64,000 bases of DNA. It comes from Nocardia rosealba. GTDB lineage: Bacteria > Actinomycetota > Actinomycetes > Mycobacteriales > Mycobacteriaceae. Location of the stretch: NCBI RefSeq assembly GCF_020216065.1, contig NZ_JAIWNA010000004.1, forward strand, positions 248,001-312,000, read 5' to 3'. Below the pieces are notes generated by a model, which was not told the DNA's origin, did not search any database, and saw only the letters and a program-made list of their open reading frames with translations. Below, in pieces: positions 1 to 10,418 of this stretch; the first letter of the stretch is position 1; every line of letters begins with the position of its first letter. Made by a program: the position numbers and the translations under genes.

Positions 1-1
1 C

Positions 2-91
2 TACGCGGACGTACCGCCGTTGAAAGGGGTGTTCTCCGGCGGCGGCTCGACGGACCTCGCGGTCGTTGTAGAGGTCACTCGCCTGGCGTAA
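2..91 (+). CDS. C-terminal end of an unidentified protein (partial)
   Basis: The window opens inside an open frame that reads 29 codons to a TAA stop. The visible tail is rich in Gly, Val and Ser and ends VEVTRLA. No family can be recognised from so little. It ends 64 bases before the aquaporin start and could be the upstream neighbour in the same transcript. That this frame is coding is an inference from its compatible codon use and clean stop. Confidence 0.4.
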   Translation, partial: YADVPPLKGVFSGGGSTDLAVVVEVTRLA

Positions 92-155
92 TGTCCGAAA
101 CGCTCGTGCGGACCCCGCTCGTCGCGGGGATCATTCTCCCGGAGAGGTGGTCGCG

Positions 156-932
156 ATGTCGCTCACAGCACAAGAACTCAGTGAACCCGAAGTCATCCCC
201 GAGCCCAAGAAATGGGCCGCGGAAGCGCTCGGCACCTTCCTTCTCGTCATGGGCGGTGTCGGCACCGCGGTCATCGCCGGTGATCGGGTGGGTGCGCTCG
301 GTGTGGCGCTGGCCTTCGGTCTCACCCTGCTGTTCCTCGTGTACTCCATCGGGCCGATCTCGGGCTGCCATGTGAACCCCGCGGTCACCCTCGGCCAGTT
401 GTTGCTCGGGCGGGTCACGGTCGTCTCGGCGGTCGGGTACTGGGTCGCCCAGCTCATCGGTGGCCTCCTGGCCGGGCTGGTGCTGTTCGCGGTGGCCAAG
501 AACCTGCCGAGCTACGACCGGCCGGTCGACGGTCTCGGTGCCAACGGCTGGGGCAAGCACAGTCCGTCGGCGGCCACCGGCCCGCTCGGCGAGGTCGTGG
601 TGCAGAACGGGTACGGCATGGCGGCCATGATCATCATCGAGGTGATGCTCACCGCGGTGCTGGTCTTCGTCGTGCTCGCGTCGACCGACCGCCTCTCGGA
701 TGTGCCGCTGGCCGGTATGTCGATCGGATTCACGCTCGCGGTGATCCACCTGATCTCGATCCCGGTCGACAACACCTCGGTCAATCCGGCGCGCAGCCTC
801 GCGGTCGCCCCGTACCAGGACGGCGCGATGGGTCAGGTGTGGGCGTTCTTCGTGTTCCCGCTGATCGGCGGCGTGCTCGGGGCATTGGTGTACGGCATGA
901 TCTTCGGCCGTTCCCGGGATGTACTGAGCTGA
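156..932 (+). CDS. aqpZ: Aquaporin, AqpZ-type water channel
   Basis: A membrane channel of the MIP family, 258 aa from the ATG at 156. A GGAGAGG ribosome site at 141-147 supports this start over the in-frame GTG at 147. Six hydrophobic segments and the two half-helix NPA motifs are visible: NPAVT at residue about 74 and NPARS at about 210. The selectivity-filter positions read Phe54, His198, Thr207 and Arg213, the set of orthodox water channels such as E. coli AqpZ rather than glycerol facilitators. The stretch at 115-150 between segments is somewhat long. It probably lets water cross the cytoplasmic membrane during osmotic change. It faces the PemK-like gene across a strong hairpin. Confidence 0.9.
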   Translation: MSLTAQELSEPEVIPEPKKWAAEALGTFLLVMGGVGTAVIAGDRVGALGVALAFGLTLLFLVYSIGPISGCHVNPAVTLGQLLLGRVTVVSAVGYWVAQLIGGLLAGLVLFAVAKNLPSYDRPVDGLGANGWGKHSPSAATGPLGEVVVQNGYGMAAMIIIEVMLTAVLVFVVLASTDRLSDVPLAGMSIGFTLAVIHLISIPVDNTSVNPARSLAVAPYQDGAMGQVWAFFVFPLIGGVLGALVYGMIFGRSRDVLS

Positions 933-943
933 ACCGGGCTGTC

Positions 944-980
944 ACGACCCCCGATCCGGTGCGTCCGGGTCGGGGGTCGT
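944..980. terminator. Bidirectional hairpin between aqpZ and the PemK-like gene
   Basis: Outer arms ACGACCCCCGA and TCGGGGGTCGT are perfect complements. They enclose a second CCGG/CCGG pairing around a five-base loop. It sits between two convergent genes, as expected of a shared terminator, but has no clear U-run on either side. Confidence 0.6.
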
Positions 981-984
981 CGCG

Positions 985-1539
985 TCAGCTCCAGCTGTAT
1001 TCGGCCACCAGCCGATGCGCGACCAGGTCGAAGGTCTTGCGTTCGACGATCGCGCCTTCGCGCCGGATACCGTCCTCGGGCACATCGAGCACCCGGTCCA
1101 GCCGCACCCAGCTCGCCCGGCCCGCGTGGTCCCAGGGGCCCGAGCCGATGCCCACCCAGTTGCGGTCGTGCGCGCGTTCGGGTTTCGACGACAGCATCAG
1201 CCCGAGCAGCGTTTTACGGTCGCGGCCGACCACCAGCACCGGCCGGTCCTTGCCGTTGGTCGGGTCCTCCTCGAACGGCACCCAGGTCCACACGACCTCA
1301 CCCGGGTCGGCGCGCCCGTCCAATTGCGGGCAGTACACGATCTGGCGGGCCCGATGCGCGGTCGGCACCGGTGTCGAGGCGGTCGGGCGCACCGGCACGA
1401 CGGGGCCGGGCTTGGCGCCGCCCAAGGCACCCGCCAGCTTCTCGAGCAGCCGAGGTCCCTGCTTGCGCACGATCTTCGGCCCCTGCTCCTTGGCGATCAC
1501 GCCGAGCTGCTTGCCGAGAGTGTTCCAACTGCTGGCCAT
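985..1539 (-). CDS. PemK/MazF-like family protein
   Basis: A 184-aa protein. The first 65 residues are a basic, Pro-rich extension, followed by a PemK/MazF-like barrel with GEVVWTWVPFEED, KDRPVLVVGR and LGLMLSSK, the usual order of strands in this ribonuclease family. M. tuberculosis has a homologous gene (Rv2405) at the same place beside lepA, so this is a conserved chromosomal gene and not a mobile toxin module. No antitoxin-like small gene is next to it, which argues against a classic toxin-antitoxin pair. Whether it cleaves RNA is unknown. It is divergent from lepA. Confidence 0.7.
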   Translation of the reverse strand: MASSWNTLGKQLGVIAKEQGPKIVRKQGPRLLEKLAGALGGAKPGPVVPVRPTASTPVPTAHRARQIVYCPQLDGRADPGEVVWTWVPFEEDPTNGKDRPVLVVGRDRKTLLGLMLSSKPERAHDRNWVGIGSGPWDHAGRASWVRLDRVLDVPEDGIRREGAIVERKTFDLVAHRLVAEYSWS

Positions 1540-1645
1540 GCTTGGAAATATAACGACTGACCCGGCTCCGGTGCACCGGTGACAGAGCCGCGCGTGTGGT
1601 CATGGGACGATGGACCCAGTTCGCCGATACCCCTCGAGGAGTGGA

Positions 1646-3493
<1,848 letters not shown>

Positions 3494-3494
3494 C

Positions 3495-4796
3495 TCAGCC
3501 GGGTTCGGTGGGCACACGCACGGTGAGGCGTGTGCCGCCGAGCGGGCTGCGGCTCAATTGGGCTGTACCGCCGTGTAATTCGGCCTGTTGACGAACCAGC
3601 GCCAGGCCGAGTCCCGATCCGGGTGAACCGGGACGTTTGACGAAGCGGTCGAAAGCGTTGGCGCCCAGGTGCTCCGGGATGCCGGTGCCGTTGTCGTCGA
3701 TGGTGATCGAGCCCGGCTCCGCCCGGACCTGCACCACGCTCGCCCGGCCGTGGTGTACCGCGTTGGCCACGGCGTTCGTCACGATCAGCATGATGCCGCC
3801 GGGCAGCCCGGTCATCGGGACCGGATCGCAGGCGGTGAGGGTGATCTCGGTGCCGGGGTGGGTGCGGCGCGCGTTCTGTACGGCGCGGTCGAGGGTTTCG
3901 CACAGTTCGAACGGTTCGAATGCGGCGCGGTCGGTGAGTTCGCCGACGGCCAGGCGCTCGAGATCGGTGAGGGTGTGCTCGATCTGGCGTTCGGCCTCCA
4001 GCACGTCGGCCAGGACAATGCCGCGCTGCTCGGCGGGCAGTTCGGTACCGGCGAGCACCTGCAGATCGGTGCGCATGGCGGTGAGCGGGGTGCGCAGTTC
4101 GTGCGCGCAGACGGCGGCGAAATCGCGGGCGCTCGCCAGGGCCTGATTGGTCTGTCCGTGCGCGGTTTCCAGACGCGTGAGCATGCGGTTGATGGCGTCG
4201 GACAGTTCCTCGGCCTCCCTGACCCCGCGCCCCGGCAACGGTGGCAGGCGGTCGAGGGTGTCGATCTCGTGTGTGGCCGAGGCGAGCCTGCGCAGCGGCC
4301 GGGCCGCGAAACCGGCGAGCACCCAACCCAATCCGGCCGCGACGAGCACTCCGCCCACGCCGATGCCGAGCCCGATCAGCTGGCTGCGGGTGATGGCGGC
4401 ATCGATCAGATCGCGGTCGGGGTTCAGCCGCACGACCATGCCCGGCGCGCCCTGCACGAGCGCCAGCCCGACATCCGGCGGCGCGGGGCGAGTGAGCGGT
4501 CGACCGTTGGGTAGCGGACCGGCCGAGCCGTCCGGTGCGACCTCGTCCGGTGCGGGCGCAGGTGACGTTTCGAAGGGAGTCGCAGGCTCGGGCGGAACCG
4601 GTGGTGCGGAAGGGATTCGATGGGCGGGATGGGCGACGATCACCCGCATCGTCGACACGGTCTCGTCGAGCTGACGATCACCCGCCGCTTTCAACAGTGC
4701 CGCGTAGGTGAGCCCGAGTGTCACCGCGACGACCGCGGCGACCACCGCCGACACCACCGCCACCCGGGTACGCAACGACCAGGAGCGCGTTCTCAC
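3495..4796 (-). CDS. Sensor histidine kinase, PrrB-like
   Basis: A membrane sensor kinase of about 433 aa, starting at GTG 4796, which overlaps the regulator stop by three bases. A first TM segment lies near residues 12-34. It is followed by a Pro-rich extracytoplasmic stretch of about 100 residues, a second TM near 139-162, a HAMP linker, the H-box AHELRTPLTAM with His232, an N-box (TNAVANAVHHG), and the ATP-lid motifs DNGTGIP and GSGLGLAL. It should phosphorylate the co-transcribed regulator. The resemblance to M. tuberculosis PrrB is good in the kinase core, while the sensory loop looks specific. The signal is not known. Confidence 0.9.
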   Translation of the reverse strand: MRTRSWSLRTRVAVVSAVVAAVVAVTLGLTYAALLKAAGDRQLDETVSTMRVIVAHPAHRIPSAPPVPPEPATPFETSPAPAPDEVAPDGSAGPLPNGRPLTRPAPPDVGLALVQGAPGMVVRLNPDRDLIDAAITRSQLIGLGIGVGGVLVAAGLGWVLAGFAARPLRRLASATHEIDTLDRLPPLPGRGVREAEELSDAINRMLTRLETAHGQTNQALASARDFAAVCAHELRTPLTAMRTDLQVLAGTELPAEQRGIVLADVLEAERQIEHTLTDLERLAVGELTDRAAFEPFELCETLDRAVQNARRTHPGTEITLTACDPVPMTGLPGGIMLIVTNAVANAVHHGRASVVQVRAEPGSITIDDNGTGIPEHLGANAFDRFVKRPGSPGSGLGLALVRQQAELHGGTAQLSRSPLGGTRLTVRVPTEPG

Positions 4797-5485
4797 GGCT
4801 GCTCCCGCATGACGAACCCGACCCCGCGCACGGTGTGCACCACTCGCTCCACCCCGTCGGCCTCCAGTTTCCGGCGCAGATACGACACGAACACATCCAC
4901 CACATTCGTGTCGGTGCTGAAGTCGTAGCCCCACACGGTGGACAGGATCTGTTCGCGACCCAGCACGATGCCCTCGTTACGGGCCAGCATCGCCAGCAGT
5001 TCGAACTCGCGCTTGGTCAGGTCGACGGGGCGCCCGGCCGCGCGCACCCGGTGCCCGGCCAGATCGATCGCCACCTCACCGACCCGGATCGTCTCGCCGT
5101 TGGACGCGCCGGTGACCGGTCTGCGCCGCAGCAACGCACGCAACCGGGCCACGAGTTCGCCGAGGTCGAAGGGCTTGGTGAGATAGTCGTCGGCACCCTT
5201 TTCCAGGGCGGCGATCCGGTCGGTCACCGCGCTGCGGGCGCTGAGCACGCAGATGGGGATGTCGTTGCCCAACGCCCGCAACGCCGTGACCACGCCCACG
5301 CCGTCGAGCTCGGGCATGTTCACATCGAGCACCATGGCGTCTGGGGTGGCCGAGCGCACCAGGGTGAGGGCAGCGGCGCCGTCGCTCGCGGTGAGCACCT
5401 CGAACCCCGACAGTTCCAGCCCGCGCCGCAGCGACGCGAGCACGCGGACCTCGTCGTCGACGACCAAGATCTGCTGTCCGGTCAT
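4793..5485 (-). CDS. OmpR/PhoB-type response regulator, PrrA-like
   Basis: A DNA-binding response regulator, 230 aa. The receiver domain has the acidic pair at residues 10-11, phosphoacceptor Asp54 (VLDVNMPELDG) and the conserved Lys104 (YLTKPF). The winged-helix output domain includes DLTKREFELLAML and ends HTVRGVGFVMRE. Over its whole length it closely resembles M. tuberculosis PrrA. It precedes the kinase gene with overlapping stop and start. It lies 35 bases downstream of a small secreted-protein gene on the same strand, so the three probably form one transcript. Confidence 0.92.
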   Translation of the reverse strand: MTGQQILVVDDEVRVLASLRRGLELSGFEVLTASDGAAALTLVRSATPDAMVLDVNMPELDGVGVVTALRALGNDIPICVLSARSAVTDRIAALEKGADDYLTKPFDLGELVARLRALLRRRPVTGASNGETIRVGEVAIDLAGHRVRAAGRPVDLTKREFELLAMLARNEGIVLGREQILSTVWGYDFSTDTNVVDVFVSYLRRKLEADGVERVVHTVRGVGFVMREQP

Positions 5486-5520
5486 CTGCTCACCCTAGTG
5501 CGATCGATCGTGACAGCAGG

Positions 5521-5898
5521 TCAGCGCGGAAGAGCCGGACGCGCGGGGCGCGCGCCGTCGGGCAGCTCGATGACGGTCCGCTCCCCGCCCGGTGCGATCC
5601 GCACACACTCGACGCCCTCGGGCAGCTCGCCGGGCGCGCCCGGGCCGATGTGGATCGTGTGGTCGTGGCCGGGATGTGCGGGGAAACGCTCGAGGTCGAT
5701 GCGCGGTTCGTGCGGGGGTTCGGGCGGCACGGGCAGGTCGCCACCGGGAGCGGTACAGATGATCCGGACGTGTTCGCCGTGGTCGGGTGCGCCGGGCTGG
5801 GCGAGCGCGGCGCCGCTGAGAGTCGCGGTGAGCAGCGCCACGCCGCCGACGGTCGCGGTGACGACGCCGATGCGGCGGCGCAGGGAGGAAGTGGTCAT
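5521..5898 (-). CDS. Small secreted Pro/His-rich protein, first gene of the two-component operon
   Basis: A 125-aa protein with a clear signal peptide: RRR near the start, a hydrophobic stretch at residues 10-32 and a probable cleavage after ALA. The mature part is rich in Pro, Gly, His and acidic residues, with two Cys. No known family is recognised. It is the first gene before the PrrA/PrrB-like pair, so it may be a ligand, an accessory sensor, or a regulated output of that system. This is inference from position only. Confidence 0.72.
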   Translation of the reverse strand: MTTSSLRRRIGVVTATVGGVALLTATLSGAALAQPGAPDHGEHVRIICTAPGGDLPVPPEPPHEPRIDLERFPAHPGHDHTIHIGPGAPGELPEGVECVRIAPGGERTVIELPDGARPARPALPR

Positions 5899-5949
5899 GA
5901 TCGGTCTCCTGGCTGTGCGGTCGCCGACTCGTCTCGGTCGGCGAAACCG

Positions 5950-5995
5950 ACGCTAGGCAGGCGATCTTCACGCTTCGTTGAGCGATCGTTAGAGT
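5950..5995 (-). promoter_or_regulatory. Promoter with three 11-bp-spaced boxes upstream of the secreted protein/two-component operon
   Basis: Read on the minus strand, three related elements follow one another at exact 11-bp spacing: TCTAACGATCG, CTCAACGAAGC and GTGAAGATCG. A TAGCGT hexamer at 5950-5955 fits a -10 element just downstream. Direct repeats with one-helical-turn spacing next to the -35 region are the usual binding pattern of OmpR-family regulators. Autoregulation by the PrrA-like protein is therefore plausible. Confidence 0.45.
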
Positions 5996-6176
5996 TCTCT
6001 TGGGATCTGCGCCCCCCTGGTTCCGACGGCTCGCCGAAAGGCGTTGCTCGCCATAAGGTGGGACCGGCCGTCCTGGTGGAAATGACAGTACGAATCCGGG
6101 CAATTAGTGTTGGATGATCTTCACTTCGCCTCGTTCGTGGGTGGGGAGAGTCAGCGATGCGAGTGGTGGAGCAAGA

Positions 6177-8570
6177 ATGACGCGGGAACTGCCTTTCGAC
6201 GACGATGACGCGCGCGCCGACGGCACCGACACGGCCTATCTGGTGGCCAACGGTGTGGCTCGGGTGGCGCGGGCCGGCGCGTACGTCACCGGTGGCGCGC
6301 TGGTCGCCGCCAACGGGACGAGCCCGGAACAGGGCAGCAGCAACGCCGACAGCCGCTACGCCGGCTGGTCGTCGCAGGTGCCGACCGATCCGGAACCCGA
6401 CGCGCCGAGCCCGGTCCTCACCTTCCCCGACCTGCCCGCGGAACCGGCTCCGAACCCGTTGCCCTACAGCCCCTTCGGCACGCAGCGTCCCATGGACGGC
6501 GATGTCACGCTGACCTCGCAGCCACGCGAAAGCGGTTGGCGCCCCGAGATTCCGGGTTCCGACGGCGACCAGGGCATGCGGATTCCCGGCACCGACGACG
6601 ACGATTCGTCGAACGGCATCGGCATCCCGTCCTACGGGCCGAAACCGGGCTACGGCGACAGCGGTTTCGGCATCCCGGGCACCGACAAGCCGAGTGCCGG
6701 CCAGCCCGGCACCGGCCAGCCGGGCGCCGGATTCCCTGAACTCGACGGCATTCCCGGCATCGGCATCCCGGGATACGACGGACTCCCCGGCGGTATCCCC
6801 GGTTACGACGGCATCCCCGGCGGCGGCATCGGGATCCCCGGCTACGACGGTCTGCCCGGTGCGGGCATCCCCGGCTACGACGGTGGCGCCCCCGGTTTCG
6901 GCGGCGGCATCCCCGGCTACGACCACGGCCTGCCCGGCTTCGGTGGGCTGCCCGGCTCCGACGGGGCCAGCCAGGTCGCCGACCCCGGCGGCGCCTTCGA
7001 CGGCATCGGTGACCTGTTCGACGGCTTCGGTGCGATGGTGACCTCCGACTGGCAGGTCGACATGCACGCCGGGCTCGACGGTGTGTGGTTCACCTCCCAG
7101 ATGAAGGTCGACGTGCAGGTCGGCAATGTCGGCGACGCGCTCGACGACTACAGCCAGTGGCTCGGCGACGGAATTCGCATCCCCGGCGAGCCCGCACCGC
7201 TCGACGGTGCGGCGAATGGGGTACCCGGTGCCTCGACCGGCCAGGCGCTGCCCGGTTCGGCACTGCCTGGCTCGGACGTACCCGGTGGATCGACGGGTCC
7301 GGCGCTGCCCGGCTCCGAGGCCCCTGCGGCGAGCCCTGGTCTCCCAGGATCCGCAGCGGGTGCCGACCTGCCCGCAGCGACTGTTCCCGGCTCGACCGGT
7401 GGGCCCCTCGCACCCGGACAGAGCGCACCCGGTCAGCCCGCGCCCGGCGCGCCCGGTCAGACCGATTCCGTCACACCTGGCCCCAGCGGATCGGCCGTGC
7501 CCGGCGCCACCGTGCCCGGTCACACCGGACCGGGTCAGACCGCACCGACGCAAGGCACGGTCGTGCCGGGTCAGTCCGCGCCGGCCCCCGGCCATGCGGC
7601 CCCCGGCGGCGTAGCACCGGTAACCGGTGCGCCCGCGCCCACCGCCGTGGCGCCCGTCGCCCCCGCACCGGTGGCCCCGGCGCCGATCGCTCCGGCCCCC
7701 GCCGCCATCGCGCCCGCACCGATCGCCGCGGCACCCGCTCCGGCACCCGTCGCCCCGGTCCCGGCTCCGGTTCCGGTCGTCGCCGCGCCGATCGCACCGA
7801 GCCCGGTGGTCAGCACGCCCCTGCAGACCACCATCCAGCCCGACGCGGCGACCACCCCCATCGCCAATGTGCTCGGCGGCCCGGCGGGCGCGTCCCCGCT
7901 CACCGCGCCCGCCGCGGCTGTGCCGGGCCTGCTCGCTCCGGCGCCGGTCACCAAACCCGTTGTGGTTCCCGAGCCTTCGACCAGCACACCGACGACCCTG
8001 CCGACGGTCACCCCGCCCTCGTCGCCGACCACCGTCGACCTCAGCACGCCCTCGACGGTGAAGCTGCCCGAGGTGCCGACCGTGACCGTCCCCACCACGC
8101 GCCCCGACGTGACGGTGCCGACGGTCACCGTGCCGACCACCGGTGTCACCGTCCCGGTGACGCCCACCTACCCCGACGACGACCTCACCACCGGCCCCGG
8201 CACGGGCGCGACCACACCGAGCACCCCCAGCGTCGATACGCCCGCCGACCCCACCGACCCCACCGACCCCACCGGCCCGACCGCGTCGGTGCCGACGGCG
8301 ACCGTACCCACGCAGCAGCCGACCGCGCCGACCAAGCAACCGACCGTCGACGTCGACCCGCCTGCGGTGGTCACCCCGCCCGCCACGGTGGCGCCGACCG
8401 TCGCACCGGTGAAACCGCCGGTCATCGAGACCAAGCCCATCGCCGCCGAGTTCGACCAGCACGACGGCGGCTACTATGGCGCCTCGGCCGGTCTGTTCGA
8501 GCCGGGCGTCGGTGCCGCCGACTTGTCGTCGGCGTTTCCCACCGCGCACGCTGGGTACGACTTCGTCTAG
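6177..8570 (+). CDS. Large Pro/Gly-rich repeat protein beside a dynamin-like GTPase (IniB-like position)
   Basis: A 797-aa low-complexity protein. ATG 6177 is chosen because GGAG lies just upstream and the in-frame extension from 6114 looks non-coding. After an acidic N-terminus and a short hydrophobic patch comes a collagen-like zone built on IPGYDG/LPGYDG repeats (about residues 180-270). Next is a more complex segment around residues 275-340, then a long Pro/Ala/Val/Thr region (VAPAP, TVTVPT repeats), and a C-terminal end with aromatic residues. No signal peptide or TM is obvious. In mycobacteria a Gly-rich IniB precedes the dynamin-like IniA. Position and composition match that arrangement, but sequence homology to IniB is not evident. 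Confidence 0.8.
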   Translation: MTRELPFDDDDARADGTDTAYLVANGVARVARAGAYVTGGALVAANGTSPEQGSSNADSRYAGWSSQVPTDPEPDAPSPVLTFPDLPAEPAPNPLPYSPFGTQRPMDGDVTLTSQPRESGWRPEIPGSDGDQGMRIPGTDDDDSSNGIGIPSYGPKPGYGDSGFGIPGTDKPSAGQPGTGQPGAGFPELDGIPGIGIPGYDGLPGGIPGYDGIPGGGIGIPGYDGLPGAGIPGYDGGAPGFGGGIPGYDHGLPGFGGLPGSDGASQVADPGGAFDGIGDLFDGFGAMVTSDWQVDMHAGLDGVWFTSQMKVDVQVGNVGDALDDYSQWLGDGIRIPGEPAPLDGAANGVPGASTGQALPGSALPGSDVPGGSTGPALPGSEAPAASPGLPGSAAGADLPAATVPGSTGGPLAPGQSAPGQPAPGAPGQTDSVTPGPSGSAVPGATVPGHTGPGQTAPTQGTVVPGQSAPAPGHAAPGGVAPVTGAPAPTAVAPVAPAPVAPAPIAPAPAAIAPAPIAAAPAPAPVAPVPAPVPVVAAPIAPSPVVSTPLQTTIQPDAATTPIANVLGGPAGASPLTAPAAAVPGLLAPAPVTKPVVVPEPSTSTPTTLPTVTPPSSPTTVDLSTPSTVKLPEVPTVTVPTTRPDVTVPTVTVPTTGVTVPVTPTYPDDDLTTGPGTGATTPSTPSVDTPADPTDPTDPTGPTASVPTATVPTQQPTAPTKQPTVDVDPPAVVTPPATVAPTVAPVKPPVIETKPIAAEFDQHDGGYYGASAGLFEPGVGAADLSSAFPTAHAGYDFV

Positions 8571-8615
8571 TCCCAGAACGAGGACCGGGCCCATGCGACG
8601 AGAGTGAGGAACAGG

Positions 8616-10418
8616 TTGTCTGCCGCGACCGGACTGCAGACCGCGACGGTGAAGCACCCGGACGCGATGGCACCGGTGGTCTCGCTCGTCGACGAATTGC
8701 GGGACCTGGTCCGCTCCGGCGGGCGCGACGACCTCGATGCCCGCCTCGGCATGGTGCGGGCAAGGCTCACCGATCCCCGGGTGCGCATGGTCGTCGTCGG
8801 TGAACCGGGCGCCGGGATGAGCACCCTGGTCAACAGCATGGTCGGCACCCCGGTCAGCGCCACCGACGGCAAGCCGAGCGTGCCGGTGATCGTCGAATAC
8901 GGCCGGACACCGACCGCGACGCTGGTGAAGTCGGATCCGCGCGGGCGGATGGAGCGCGTGCCGGTCGACCCGCTCGATCCCGGCCCGGCGCTGATCTCGC
9001 TCGGCGTCGTGCGCGCGGAATTCGCCGAACCGAGCCCCCTGCTCGCCGACGGTCTCGTGGTGATGGACGCACCGGGCTCGACCACCCACGACAAGGCGGC
9101 CTGGTCGATGATCGCCGCCGCCGACGTGGTCCTCTACGCCACCGATTCGGCTGCCGAACTCACCCCGGCCCAGCTGGACTACCTGCGCCGCGTCGAACGG
9201 GTCTGCCCGTCGGTGGTGTGTGTGCTCACCAAGATCGATCGCAACCCGCACTGGTCGCTCACCCAGCGCCGCAACCGGGCCTTGCTCGACGAGGCGGGCT
9301 TGAACTTCGCCGTCGCCCCCGTGTCAGCGGTGCTGCACCGCCAAGCGGGCGAGACCCGTGACCCGCAGCGCGATATCGAATCCGGGGTACCCCAGCTCAT
9401 CGATCATCTGCGCGAATTCGTGGTCGCCCGCGCCGATTCGGTCGCGGTGACGGCGGCGGTGCGCGATATCGCGCTCGTCACCGACCAGCTCACCGTCACC
9501 CTGCGCGCCGAGGCCGACACCCTGCGCGACCCGCGCCGCCGCGCCGAGATCACGCAGCGACTGGCCGCCGCCCGCACCGAGGCCGATCAGCTGCGTCAGC
9601 GCACCGCCACCTGGCAGGTCACCCTGGTCGACGGCAGCGCCGAACTGGGCGCCGATATCGAACACGACCTGCGCCATCGCCTGCGCAGCCTGGTCCGGGA
9701 GGCCGAGGCCGAGATCTCGCGGATCGACCCGGCGCGCAAGTGGGCCGATTTCGCCACCGAACTCGACGCGCGGATCTGTGAGGCGGTCGAGGAGAACTTC
9801 GTGATGGCGCACTACCGTGCCGTCGAGCTGTCCGAGCAGGTGGCCGCGAAATTCCCGCCCGACAACCGCACCCCGCCGCTGCCGGAACTGCGGCTCACCA
9901 ATCCGGGCGAGGTGCTCGAACCGGTGCAGCCGCTGGAACCGTTGGAGAGCGCCAAAGCCGGTGTGGGACAGCAGTTCCTGTCCGCCCTGCGTGGCTCCTA
10001 CGGCGGCATCCTGATGGTGGGTCTTGCTACCAGCCTGCTCGGTATGTCGCTGGTGAACTGGTACTCGGCGGGCGCGGGTGTGCTGCTCGGTGTGAACGCG
10101 CTGTGGGACGACCGGCGAAACCGCAAGCAGCGCAGGCAGGCCGAGGCCAAGGTGGCCGTCGCCCGGCTCGCCGACGACGTGATCTTCCAGGTGGGCAAGG
10201 AGTCTCGCAACCGGTTGCGCACGCTGCAGCGGGTGCTGCGCGACCACTACACCGAGATCGCCGCCGAGGTGTCGCGCACCGCCGAGGAGGCATTGCGCGC
10301 CGCCGAGGAGACCGGGCTGCGCTACGGCGACCACCGCGAGCTGCGCCTCACCGAGATCGACGCCGGACTGCGCACGGTGGCCGCCCTGCGGGCTCGCGCC
10401 GAGAAACTCGCCTACTGA
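8616..10418 (+). CDS. Dynamin-like GTPase, IniA-like, with altered P-loop
   Basis: A bacterial dynamin-family protein of about 600 aa, 45 bases after the repeat protein. TTG 8616 has GAGGA five bases upstream; GTG 8604 is the alternative. The G domain shows GEPGAGMST at residues 62-70 (P-loop), DAPGS (G3) and LTKID (G4). Long helical segments follow, then a hydrophobic paddle or TM hairpin near residues 465-500 (GGILMVGLATSLLGM and following), then basic helices. The canonical P-loop lysine (GKS/T) is methionine here, codon ATG where AAG is expected. IniA-type proteins remodel or repair the membrane. If the Met is real, nucleotide binding may be impaired. Confidence 0.85.
   Translation: MSAATGLQTATVKHPDAMAPVVSLVDELRDLVRSGGRDDLDARLGMVRARLTDPRVRMVVVGEPGAGMSTLVNSMVGTPVSATDGKPSVPVIVEYGRTPTATLVKSDPRGRMERVPVDPLDPGPALISLGVVRAEFAEPSPLLADGLVVMDAPGSTTHDKAAWSMIAAADVVLYATDSAAELTPAQLDYLRRVERVCPSVVCVLTKIDRNPHWSLTQRRNRALLDEAGLNFAVAPVSAVLHRQAGETRDPQRDIESGVPQLIDHLREFVVARADSVAVTAAVRDIALVTDQLTVTLRAEADTLRDPRRRAEITQRLAAARTEADQLRQRTATWQVTLVDGSAELGADIEHDLRHRLRSLVREAEAEISRIDPARKWADFATELDARICEAVEENFVMAHYRAVELSEQVAAKFPPDNRTPPLPELRLTNPGEVLEPVQPLEPLESAKAGVGQQFLSALRGSYGGILMVGLATSLLGMSLVNWYSAGAGVLLGVNALWDDRRNRKQRRQAEAKVAVARLADDVIFQVGKESRNRLRTLQRVLRDHYTEIAAEVSRTAEEALRAAEETGLRYGDHRELRLTEIDAGLRTVAALRARAEKLAY

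Noticed and set aside
985..1539. Complete toxin-antitoxin module
   Set aside because: No antitoxin-sized gene adjoins the PemK-like gene, and the gene sits in a conserved chromosomal place beside lepA.
5895..9251. 1118-codon open frame on the minus strand opposite the repeat protein and GTPase genes
   Set aside because: High-GC antisense shadow: the product is Arg/Gly/His/Asp-rich without family motifs, while the plus strand carries clear domains.
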